This document shows, piece after piece, positions 7,820-19,600 of a DNA stretch of 44,067 nt. The stretch spans positions 1 through 44,067 of the forward strand of contig CANREJ010000012.1 of NCBI GenBank assembly GCA_947629665.1. Direction: 5' to 3'. The notes under the pieces were generated by a model that saw nothing but the letters and a program-made list of their open reading frames with translations, made no database searches and was not told where the DNA came from. The position numbers and the translations under genes are program-made. Positions within the stretch are counted from its first letter, which is position 1. Every line of letters starts with the position of its first letter. The stretch comes from an uncultured Clostridia bacterium. GTDB lineage: Bacteria > Bacillota > Clostridia > Christensenellales > Borkfalkiaceae.

Positions 7820-10624
7820 ATGTCAAAGAGTGCAAAGAATATAGTCATTGCAATATTAAGCGTATTAATGGCGGTGTGCCTCACATTGGGGCTAACGCTC
7901 TATTTCCGGCAATCGCCGGTAGCTTTGGCTTCGGCAGACCCGTCGGCACAAACCGTAATAACCACAGAGGATGATTTTACCTATTCGACGGTAAACGGCT
8001 ACACGGTAATAACGGGCCTTACAGATACTTTTAAGGGGACTTATAACTCCGGACCGGATACTTATAACGTCTGCCTGGAAATTCCGGAAACACTTAAAAA
8101 TCCCCACGGCGCAATCCCTGCAAACACAAAGGTGGACTACGTTCAAGACGGCGCTTTTAATGGCAGTTATAAAGAAAATAGCGGAAAAATCACATTCCGC
8201 ATAACCGACGTCCACACCCCGGAGTCGGTTTATTGGCAGTCCAAATCCACCAAAAACGAAGGATATTTCGACCTCGCCAACTATGATGATACGCCGTTTT
8301 TAAGCAATACGGTTGTAGAAAACTCCTTGGACAAAAATTACATAACCTGGGTAAAAATGCTCGGCGCAAATGACGGCAACACCGCCACTGTTTACAACAT
8401 AGCGGAGAACTTGCCTGCAAACTTTATTGTGCCTTCCCCCATGTGGTACGATAATGACAACGACGGCAAAATGGACTCAGACGAGCTTTTTGCCAACGTT
8501 GAGTTGTTGGTTGACGAAACTGTAACAAGCCAAAACAGTCCCAACTTTAAAAACATGGTTATATCTTCGGGAGTAACCCGCTTTTTCAGCCCTTTGGCAA
8601 AGGATAAAAGAATTAAGCTGGAAGATACTTTCCGTTCATCGGACGGTAATGCGGCAAATCTCACAGGTATGCACTTTGCAACGGGCAGAACCACCGTTTT
8701 ATCAATCTACGGCTTGGCGTTCCAACGCTTCACAAATTTAAAAACCATAACCTTATCCGCAGGCGTTCTGCTTGCGGACGGCGTTCGTGCTTTCCAGGGC
8801 GACACGGGAGTAGAGCAACTTACAATTGCCAAGGAAAACAACTCCAACGTTCCCTCATTCTATGTTGAGGGCGATAACGGTGCAATCTACACCGACGATT
8901 ACCGTTATGATTATTACGACACGGCGGGCTATCGCAAATATCTCGTTTGGGATTATGCAACCCGCTACGGCTATAAACTCGGCGACGACGCTTTTTGGAA
9001 CAATACGGAAAATTGGTACGGCTCAAAACCTGACGTAAGCGCTCCTTCAACCGTGTCTCTTGCCTCTAACACAGAACCTTCCCCCGACAGCGGCATAGCC
9101 ACAATTGCCATAAACGACATAGCAATAAGTGATGCAGATGCTGTTCTATGGTTTGACGAACTAAATAACCAAAAAGCGATAGGGCAACTTTCGTCAAAAA
9201 ATGGAATAGTTCTGTTAAATTATGAAATAGAATTGGGTAAGTTATCTTCCACTCCAAAATATGAAGGACATTCTGGTTATAAGATTGATAGTGGTACTAA
9301 CAGAATTACCCTTACGGTTAATACAGATATAGAGTTATATGCTGTTGCATATGGTGATACTTTTAAATTGAATTCAACAGGTACTACACTCGGCAATGTT
9401 GATTCAACAAATCCTAATATTTATGTGTTTACTTCTGGTACAGAACCTTATGTTTTAAAAGCGGGTAGTTATAATATTGAAAGAGGAGATTCAAACTCTC
9501 GATTAATTGCTCTCCTTGTAAAAATACACAGCAAAGACGGCATAACCGCCGACCCTTCAAGCGTTAAAATAAACAAGGGAAAAACGGCAGAAATAACCGT
9601 AACCGCAACAGGTACGGCGGCAACAGAGCTTGGTACTATCCCAGAGCAAGTAGAGGCGCTTGAAATTGAAGGTGCCGAACATGTTAGTATAAAAAAAGCA
9701 TATCATACCGAGTCAAAATCCTATACTGTAACCTTAACGGCAAATACAGTCGGCAAAGATACGCTTGCAATAACTTTGACCACTGATGGCGGTACGGCAA
9801 GATCACCGTATACAACACAAGTGGAAGTAGAGGTGGTAGACCCCGACGTTCCCACCGCGCTCCGTTTGAACAGAACAAGAACAGTCATAGAAAAGGGCCG
9901 GGCAACCGAATTTACTGCGGAACTTGTGTTCGGCAATTCTACTACCGTACCCGCAAATCTTTTGGAAATGCTTGGAAATGTAGAGTGGAAGATTGAAGAT
10001 GGAAGCGCAGAAACAAAAAATTGGCTCTCCCCCAATAAAGGCAGAGTTACGGTTTTAACGGCGGCCGAAAAAGGTTCCTACACATTAACGGCAACCTATA
10101 ATGATTTAACCGCGACATGCGAAGTAAACGTAGTTGATGGCGTTGACCGTGTGTTATCCGTATCCGATTACCCTCAGCCCCAATTTACCGTACACGACCA
10201 ATTTGTGGCGTATCAAAAGCTCATCTATGTTCCCCCTCAATTAAAGGGCGCAGACGGCGAACTCTTAACTGAATTTACATTCGACTATGCCGCAACTACC
10301 ATAATAGGCAACTCCTCGTTCACGGCAACAAATATACAGGTTATCATTATTCCCGACAGAATTGCCGAAATCGAGGAATATGCCTTCCGTTACTCAAACG
10401 CGCTCCGCGTTGTATACTTGCCTTCCAACGCCACCTACGGCAACGCGGTATTCGGCGAATATAAAGATTTTGTTCCCGGTCATGCGGGAAGTGAAATAAC
10501 GGACGTTGACGTTTCCAAAAAAACGGATAATGATTATTATTTCCGCACGGGCTATAAAAATCTTGACTTTTTGCTTATAGCTTCTTCCCGTCAGTCGTAT
10601 GACGCGCTCCTCGGCGCCGGATAG
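7820..10624 (+). CDS. Giant surface protein, N-terminal part (signal peptide, LRR-like/BspA-like segments, Ig-like domains); ends at in-frame TAG
   Basis: Signal peptide 'MSKSAKNIVIAILSVLMAVCLTLGLTLYF' preceded by an AAGGGGGA Shine-Dalgarno (track start 7760 unlikely). LRR_5-like 'VIIIPDRIAEIEEYAFRYSNALRVVYLPSNA'. Same frame as the next ORF. Confidence 0.85.
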   Translation: MSKSAKNIVIAILSVLMAVCLTLGLTLYFRQSPVALASADPSAQTVITTEDDFTYSTVNGYTVITGLTDTFKGTYNSGPDTYNVCLEIPETLKNPHGAIPANTKVDYVQDGAFNGSYKENSGKITFRITDVHTPESVYWQSKSTKNEGYFDLANYDDTPFLSNTVVENSLDKNYITWVKMLGANDGNTATVYNIAENLPANFIVPSPMWYDNDNDGKMDSDELFANVELLVDETVTSQNSPNFKNMVISSGVTRFFSPLAKDKRIKLEDTFRSSDGNAANLTGMHFATGRTTVLSIYGLAFQRFTNLKTITLSAGVLLADGVRAFQGDTGVEQLTIAKENNSNVPSFYVEGDNGAIYTDDYRYDYYDTAGYRKYLVWDYATRYGYKLGDDAFWNNTENWYGSKPDVSAPSTVSLASNTEPSPDSGIATIAINDIAISDADAVLWFDELNNQKAIGQLSSKNGIVLLNYEIELGKLSSTPKYEGHSGYKIDSGTNRITLTVNTDIELYAVAYGDTFKLNSTGTTLGNVDSTNPNIYVFTSGTEPYVLKAGSYNIERGDSNSRLIALLVKIHSKDGITADPSSVKINKGKTAEITVTATGTAATELGTIPEQVEALEIEGAEHVSIKKAYHTESKSYTVTLTANTVGKDTLAITLTTDGGTARSPYTTQVEVEVVDPDVPTALRLNRTRTVIEKGRATEFTAELVFGNSTTVPANLLEMLGNVEWKIEDGSAETKNWLSPNKGRVTVLTAAEKGSYTLTATYNDLTATCEVNVVDGVDRVLSVSDYPQPQFTVHDQFVAYQKLIYVPPQLKGADGELLTEFTFDYAATTIIGNSSFTATNIQVIIIPDRIAEIEEYAFRYSNALRVVYLPSNATYGNAVFGEYKDFVPGHAGSEITDVDVSKKTDNDYYFRTGYKNLDFLLIASSRQSYDALLGAG

Positions 10625-13600
10625 ATGTTCAACAGCGCGCAGACTGATTTCAGCAGTGCGTTGAAAGAGGCGGGAATAACAGGTATTCAGTACGATTATC
10701 GTGCCATGCTCACCTACGAGGTGGAAATTGTTTTGCAAACCGCCGAAGGCAACAATTCCATAACCGTACTCTACAACCAAATGTACTACAACACAACAAA
10801 CAATAACTATTATCTTTATTATAAGGACGGTTTGGACTATAAGCACGATAAAACGTGGACTGAGCTTGTAGGCACCGGCCCCGTTTATTACGGTAAAGTT
10901 CAAATAACCGAAGACAATATCAAAGATTTTATAACGGGCAATTTAAGCAGTGTTGATTATTATGTTGACAACAACAATTCTATCGGTGTATTCACAAACA
11001 CCGATACAGATATTATCGATAGCTGGTTGACATCCGAATCGCCGCGTGATATTACAGACCCCAACAAGGGTTTAGATATAGGTAAAGAAGAAGATAAAGC
11101 TAAATGGTTTACGTTTAACTATAACCCCAACACAAACCGTTTGCCCGCTTCCATAACCCTTGTAACGAAGAATGAAGGCGGTCAAATCAACTCCACGGAC
11201 GTGGCAATGCCCACCTTCCAGCCCATAGGCGAGCAGGTTCCCGACGGTGAAAAGGAATACCCCGAAATAACCGTTATGTTCGACTTTGCGGGCTATCCTT
11301 ACTCGCGTATATTCGAGGGCTACGACGCCAACCGCATGACCGCAGACTATACCTATACCGGTATTGGCGGACATGATGTAAACGGCGGCAAGAATAAATC
11401 CACCGAAAAATCTACCGCCCCCTACGACGCAGGCACATATACAATCACTTTAAAGGTAAATGGCGGGCTCCATTGGTCGGGCACCTACAACGGCTTGCCC
11501 ATAGCGGAAAACACCTCGTCCGGCGCAGTTGCTACCGCGGCGGCAGATTCCGAAAGTTATACTTTTATCCTCAACATACAAAAGCGCGAAGTTCCCGTTC
11601 CGGGCAACCAACAGGTACTCTACACCGAAGCTACGGGCGCGGAAGTCAATGTTTTTGAAAACAACGCCTACTACAAAGTCGTTAAATATTCCCAAATGAT
11701 CAAAGAAAGCGAGCAGATAGGCGACATGGGCGTCCTTGACGCAAGTGGCAAAATCCATCCCTATCAAAGGGGTTCCTATTGGGTTGCCTTGGAGCTTGTT
11801 GACGACTACAACCTGCAATGGGTTGCGCAGGGCAACGCCGTTGTTACTGAAAGCAACGAAGAGTATTTTAAAGCGATAGGCGAAAACATAGAAACAAAGA
11901 ATACGAAAGACAAATTTGTAACTTGCATGCTTGTAATTTCCGACGAGCCTCAAATCGAGATGCCCAGCTGGACTACCGACAATAGCATAGGTCATGCCTA
12001 TGAGTCTACTTTCACGGCGGAATACCGCTTGCAGGGTTATGATTTTATCGATATTTTCTATGGCTATCAAAGCAACAGCATGCGCGCGGAAATTACGGCA
12101 TATACCCCTGCCGGCGGCAAAGCGGCAACGGCATTGCCCAACTCCATACTCAATGCGGGCAAATATACTGTAATATTCCGGCCTGCTCCCGGCTATTCCT
12201 GGGCGGAAGGAACTTCCGGTTGCGGCCAGGAAATGACCGAAAAAGACCAGCAACTTATTGTAACCGTAAATATCACACAAAAGATACTTGAAACTCCCCG
12301 TCAGCAAACACAATTCATAACGGAAGGGAAAGATATTGAATTTGTTCCGGCTTCGGATAATACCTGGACGGTTGTAGGCTACGGCGCAAAAGACGCTGAA
12401 ATCAGTAGCGGCGAAACCACAACTTTACCTAAAAATGCCGAAGGCAAGTACGAAGCGGGCACATATCAGGTTAAGGTGCAGCTTACCAATTCACAGAACT
12501 ACGCATGGCGCACTCCTATGGAGGCGGGTTCCGAATTTGCGATAACCGAGCTTATTGTCCGCGACATTAACTCCCTAACAATCGAAGTTCCCACCAATAA
12601 GGAGGGTACCAAAGCCACATACACGGGCAGCGATTTGCCTTCTGCAAATTATATTGATTACGACACGTCTTTAAAGCGCGCCGTTTCCGAATTTACTTAT
12701 GATACTTATAACGCCGGCGCTTACGGTACGGAAACGGCCACGGCTAATCCCGCCACGATAAAAGATGCCGGCAATTATCAAATTACATTCACATTGCCCG
12801 GTCCCGTTTCCGGTCAGTCTTACAAATGGTCGGATGAAAAGGGCGGAGATACCCGCACGGTTGAGTTGACTGTTGAAAAGCAGGAAATAACCAACGTCCG
12901 CGCAAACGCCACCATAGATGTTAAACTTAACAACGGCGTGGCGTGTTTGCCCAACGGCTATCTCAACCCCGAATTATACACCGTTACATATGCGCATAAC
13001 GGAGAAGAAATCGGCACGCCGAACGAAGAGGGCGTCTACACCGTAACCCTTGAATTGACTTCGGCGGCTTACCGCAACTACTATTTCAGCGGCACAACCA
13101 GGAGTATAGAGGGCAAATATTATCCCGCTAAAATAACCTTAACATTAAATGTTGGGCTTACAAGCGTTACTGCGCCTTCTTCAAAAATTGGCGATTACAC
13201 CTACGACGGCACTTCGCACACCTTTGACGATGCGCTCAATATTCCCACAGAGAGCCAGGAATTTATTGTTAGCAAGACATATAGCACTGTAACCTATCAC
13301 AAGTTCGGCGCAACGGAAACCGAAACGCCCACCCAAATTCTAAATGCGGGCGTGTATGAGTTTACGTTCAAGCTCACAAGTACTGACTACGCCTGGAACA
13401 TTGCCACGGACAATACTTCCGCCAAGGTCAATGAGGATGGCAACCTTGTTGTTACAATTACCGTCAACCAAGCCGAGCTTGAAATAGAGCTTACTGCGCG
13501 GGGAAAGCCCTACGACGGCACCAATACCGTCAAAGTAACGGGCAACATAACCGGCGAGCTTTATAGTGTGGACGGTGTAAAAGACGTTGTTACCGTGGGT

Positions 13601-16600
13601 GCAATTACTGCGCACTTTGAGGATGCCAACGCAGGCGAGAATAAGACCGTAAACGTTGACCCCATAACCCTCGGCGGCGACAAGGCCTACAATTACACGG
13701 CAATTTATTCCGAAACCCTCACTGCAACTATTTCCGCGCTCGATATTGAAATCACGTGGGAGAATGTAGAAAACCTTGTTTACAATGGGGAAGACCAGGT
13801 TCCTACGCCCAAACTTCCCACCACGGGTATTCCTTCGGTTGACAACACTTCCGATAAGTTATCCGTTTCGGCGAACGTAACGGGAGCACATAAAGATGCA
13901 GGCACGGGATACACTGCAACGGCAGAGCTCGGCGGAACCGCCGCGAAGAACTACAATATCACCGGCAGTGGCACTCAAACCTATGCAATAAAGCAGGCAA
14001 CCATAACTTTGCCCACTCCTGATAGCGTAACTTATAACGGCACCGAGCAGAAAGCTACTGCACTTAATACTTTACAGGGCGCAAATGAAACACTTACACT
14101 CGGCACGGATTACACGGTAAACTATGCGGCAGAAGGTTATAGCGGCACAACTGCCACCAATGCAGGCGAATACACCGTAACCGTTACGCTTACCTCTGAA
14201 AATGCGCACAAAAACTACACCATAGGAAGCGGCGCAACCGTGAAGTTCATTATTGCCAAGGCAAAAATCACTTTTGATAAGTCGACGGTAAGCCTTACCA
14301 AAGAGAAAACCTATGACGGGAATACTTCCGTAACGGGCGTCAGTGCAGACGGCAATGAAATCGGCATTTCGGGCGTCAATTCCGAACAGGTAAAGGGCAA
14401 GTATACCGCGGTATATAACAGTAAAGATGTTAATTCAGCAAATACAATAACCGTAAAATTAACATTGCAGAACGCCGCCAACTATGAGTTTAGCGAAAGT
14501 TCGGACAGTAGTTATACGCTTAATGAGGACGGCTCCATAACCTGGACAATAAACGGCGTTAAAATAACGCCCAAAACCTTGGACGTTGCATTTGATTCTG
14601 ACAGTCTTACGCAGACCTACAAGGGTTCCGCGCTTACTCCCACGGCAACCGCAACCGGCGTAAACGGAGAAAAGGTCATTCTTGACATAACTTTGTCTGG
14701 CGGCGCAGGTTACACAGGCACGCTCACAGGTACGCAAGCAATCAACGCCGGCACCTATGGGGCAACGGCAACAATTAACGCCGCTTTAAGTGCGGAAAAC
14801 GCTTCAACCAACTACACGCTTAACTCCGCCACCACGACCGAAACCTTCACAATTGCCAAGGCCGATTTGACCGTTGCTGTTTCGGATAACTCAAAAACCT
14901 ACAACGGTGAAAATCAATACGCAACCGTAACCGTTACCGGAGTAAACGGTAACCTCGCTGTAAACAGCGATTACACCGTAACCTATACAGGCAGAGTTAC
15001 GAAAGGCACAACGCCCGTAAACGCTGACACATACGACGTAACCGTTGCACTTATCGGCACGGCTAACCAGAACTATAAGCTCGGCGGTACCACGACCAAA
15101 ACCTTCACAATTGCCAAGGCCGATTTGACGGTAAGCGTTAATAGCGTTGATAGGGTTTATAACGACTCAACCGATTATGCTTCAAGCTATATTTTGGAAT
15201 GTGCCGTTTCGGCAGAACAGGCCGATGCTTCAATTAAAGTATACGGTATAGCCATAAATGCGGGCACTTATAAGTATGTATTGTCCAATGAAAGCGGCAC
15301 AGGTTATACGCCTCTTGTAGTTTCTCTCGGCGATAAAAAAGGAGCCTTCGACCCTGATAACTATCAACTTAAATTGGGTGCTTACGTACAGTTCACGGTT
15401 GCTCGCGCTACCATAACGGAAATTGAGTGGCTCGTGGATGAAGCTGAATTGTTACACAGATACACCTATGACGGCATCGAACACACCGTTAAAGCCAAAG
15501 GTATAGCGGGCTCGGCTCCCGACGTTGAACTCACTGTGTTAGACAGCAAATATAAGGACGTTAAGGCCGAAGGCTACAAATTCACGGCAAAGTTACCCGA
15601 TGGCCAAACCAATTATAAATTTGTCGATGGGTTCGATACAACCATTACGGTAAATGTACAGCCTAAGGAAATAACCGTAAACATAACGGCCGAAAAAGAT
15701 TACGATAACACCACAAAGATAGGCAAATATACATGGTCATTGAACGATATTTGTGATGGCGACAAGGAGCAAGTTTCTGTTGGATCGGTAGAGGGTAACT
15801 ATACAGATAAAACGGCAGGTGAGCGCAAAACCCTCAATATCACAAAGGTAACCCTTACAGGAGATCGCGCCCATAACTACACGGTTGAACCTTTCACGGA
15901 GACCGCAGGGAATAGCACTATTAACCAAGCCAGGGTTACCGTAAAAGGCACGCTTGATTTGTCAAGGCTGAGCGCCGATTTGCAGAAAGAACTTGCAGAG
16001 TATCTCACCTACAATAACAAGGTAAAAACGATTGCCATAACCAACTCGCCTCTTTCCCAGGTTCCCAAGGTGGATAAAGACAACAATGAAATAAAAGGAG
16101 AGTATCTTGATGAAAACGGCGGCGTAGGTATGGGAGGTTCGGCACCTTACTTCTATCTGCCCTTGACAAGTCTTACAGCGTACGGTTTAACAATATCCAA
16201 CTTCTACGGTATTGACTATGTCGGCAACGAATCCGACGGCGCAATAATCACCTTCATGTTTGCAACCCATTCAACAGGCGCAGGTGATTATTCCAAGTCG
16301 AAGAGTAACCTGTATATAGAAGCTAATATCGCAGGACGTACCCCTGAACAAATAGCCGCAAAATCAAATTACAGCGGCACCTCAACGGGAACGCAATCGC
16401 ATGGTTGGGAAGAGGGCAGTTGGCGTTATGCGGATTTCAGCGGCTTGAACGAAGCCCAAATAACAATTTCAAAGTTAGCTGTTTCACTTGATTGGGCGCA
16501 CAATATAAGCGGAGCAACCGATATAGTGGATAAAGACACTCACGAATATAAAGGCACAGACTATTCTGGCGAATATAAGGCTTCCTTTGTATCAGGTGAT

Positions 16601-19600
16601 GGTCATATAATCGATTTTGGCGACTACGGCACATATGAAATTAAAAAGGGTAGCGTAACGGTTAAAGAAATTAAGGACGTCGGGACATACATTATCACGG
16701 CGAAACCCGATTCAACCAAACTTCACAATCATGATGTAACGGGTAATTTAACGCTTACCGTCATTATAGAGCCCTACACCGTAAAGCAGGCAGATATTCA
16801 AAACTCAATTGCCGAAGGTTGGATAAATAAGGCGTCAAACCTTTTGCTCGCAAGCGGTAAGTACGATATTGGCGAAGCGGGAAGTCCCAATATGGTTAAC
16901 GCAAACAATGCGTTTGCTTGGCATAGAGCCGGAACTGATGCGGAAGTAGTACTCAATGAAACCAATTTTACATCGTCGTTGGGTAACAGCAGTAACAAAA
17001 TGTTTAATGTGGAGGCGGGCAGCTATACAAATAATAAGCAAAAGTCAAGCGGCGCAGGTTATCAAAAGAGCTATACCGCAACCGTAAATCTTGTCCTTAC
17101 AGACAGCACTAATTATCGCTGGGATTCCGCGGGTTACACAATAGCTAATCAAACGGTAGCAGTTAGTGGCGATAAACTTGTGGTAACAAAGCAGTGGTAC
17201 CTTGTTGAGGGCAACAGCACAAAAACTGACTTGCAAGTAAACGGTTCAACTGGTTATACTTGGGAGTTCGGTGAAGCTGTTAACATTTCAGAGCCTGAAC
17301 TTATGCATGAACGTGCAAAGGCAAGCTATAAATTGGAGTATAGAGGCCCCGTTACCGCCGCAACCACAGTTTGGAACATTTCGTTCAACAGTTCGGTGAA
17401 TGAATTATCCGCATATCTCAACTCGTCAACGCCTGTGGGCACATATTACCTTACGCTCACCATAGAAGAGTATGATGACGGCGATAAACAATATCCCAAA
17501 ACCGATATTATTTACATAATAACTGTTACCCCCAAAGATATTTCGGAAACCGTGAATATCAACGGGAACTATGAATATGACGGCACCGTTAAATTGCCCG
17601 TAGATCACTTCGATGAAATATTCAAGTTGGCTCCTACGGTAACACGCCAAGGCATTTGGGCTGGCTTGGCTTATGACGCTTATTTCAAGGGTCCCGAAGC
17701 AAGCGATATAACTTTTGCGCCTGCACCCAATAATAGTGCAGACAAGACAACGTTGCAGTACTACACTCAGGAAGAGTTGGTTCATATAAACGGCGCACCC
17801 ATAAATGTTCGCCTCACCGAACAAGAAATAGATGGGAAAATTCAATATGTAGAAGTCCCCTACAACATGTACTATAAGTTCACGGCGGCAAACTACGAGG
17901 CTTACTACGGCGAATTTAAAGTAACGGTTACAAGGAAGGTTATTGCCCCTAAGCTACAATCAACTGACGACAGAGTGCAGGTGGACAACGTCAATGGCAA
18001 TGTAACCTGGGCTTACGGCACCGAAGTTACGAGAGACATACTTAATTTAACCTTTGGGATAGATGGCAACCCTTCCATAGTAATGCGCTATAAACTATAT
18101 CTCCAAAGCGATACAAATTTTACAACGTTAATGGGCGAGGGTGTAACGAATGGCGAGTTCAGGTTGCCTACAACAGCCGGCGTTTATACCTGGATATTTA
18201 CCTTTGATAATTGGAACGATAGCGGCAATCAAAACAACAACTATACCCTTGACGGCGCCAACGGAACCTTTGACGAAACGATAGATGGCAAAACGTATAG
18301 TAAGCCGTACTATAAGATTACGCTCACCATTAACCGTGCGAATGCAACAGTGTCGGTTTCAAACACCTCAAAAACTTACAGCGGTAGCAATCAATTCGCA
18401 ACCGTAACCGTTAAGGGAGTAAGCGGTAACCTCGTCAATAGCGATTACACCGTAACGTATTTGGATAGCGCAAACACGGCCGTGAGCCCTAAAAATGTAG
18501 GGGTATATAAAGTTCAGGTTAACCTTAAAGGTTTGGCGGCCACAAACTATAATATCATAGGTTACGATACGCCTGAGGAATTTGAGATAACTCCCGCAAA
18601 AGTAACCGTGCAGTATACAGGCGTTACATCTTTCGTTTACAACGGCGATGATTGGTGGAAAGAAATATCTTCCAAGTTTGAGGCAAATGTTATCAATTCA
18701 GCTGCGGGTCTGCCTGAAATAACCTATACTGTGCTCTATAACGGCGCTCCCGTTCAAAACAATGAAATTATAGAGGTTGGCACGTACTCAATAACCGCAA
18801 GCATTGCCGATAGTAACTATGAATTAAATCTTGCAAACGGCAATGAAATTGTAACAATCAGCATAACGGGCAACGTTATTGAACGCATAGAGTGGATAGG
18901 CGATACAACGCACACCTATAACGGTAGCAACTTTACCAAACCTGCGGCGGTTGCAATTCTCGTCAGCGGTGCAAGGGAAGAGCTTACTGTAAACGGAAAG
19001 GTCGGCAGTGCGGTAGGTAGCTATGAATTTAGCGTTGTTAAAACCGCCGACTATATCTTCGGCGACGGACTGCAACTTTCCTTCACGGTAACCGTTAAAC
19101 CCGCGCAGGTAAGCATAGCCAAGGCGGTATTCAGGGAAGTATATACCGGCAAAGCGCATGCGCCCGAAATAACCCTTAAATGGGACGATGACAATTTGGA
19201 TAAGAGTTATTATACCGTAAGCGGCCCCGCAAACGCCGTTAACGCAGGCACATACAGATATACGGTTAAACTTACCAACAGCAACTTTACGTTCGCATTC
19301 GGGAATAATACAACAACCGCCACGCTGTATATATCGGCGGCAAGGGTAAATATCGCCCAAACGGAATATACCGAAGTATACAGCGGCGAAGCCAAGACAT
19401 TGCCTCAGCTCGGTTTAAGTTGGAGCGGCGGTGCGCTTACGTCCAATGACTACACAATAAGAGGCACGCAGGCGATAAACGCAGGCACGTATACCTACAC
19501 GGTAACGCTCAAATCCAAGAACTTCACGTTTGCAGGCGGCAACAGCGCAAAAGTAACAATTGTAATAACCAAGCTCGGCGTTCAAAAGCCGGCAGAGTCA

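Noticed and set aside
10622-10624. Genome-wide TAG reassignment as explanation for the split giant gene
   Set aside because: tadA and the DUF4364 gene both end with TAG at their expected C-termini, so TAG works as a stop here.
16437-16634. Small minus-strand ORFs inside the giant gene (also 14459-14737, 15737-15928, 17426-17845, 18824-19360, 19598-20209)
   Set aside because: Antisense to a long continuous repeat protein; repetitive composition creates shadow ORFs.
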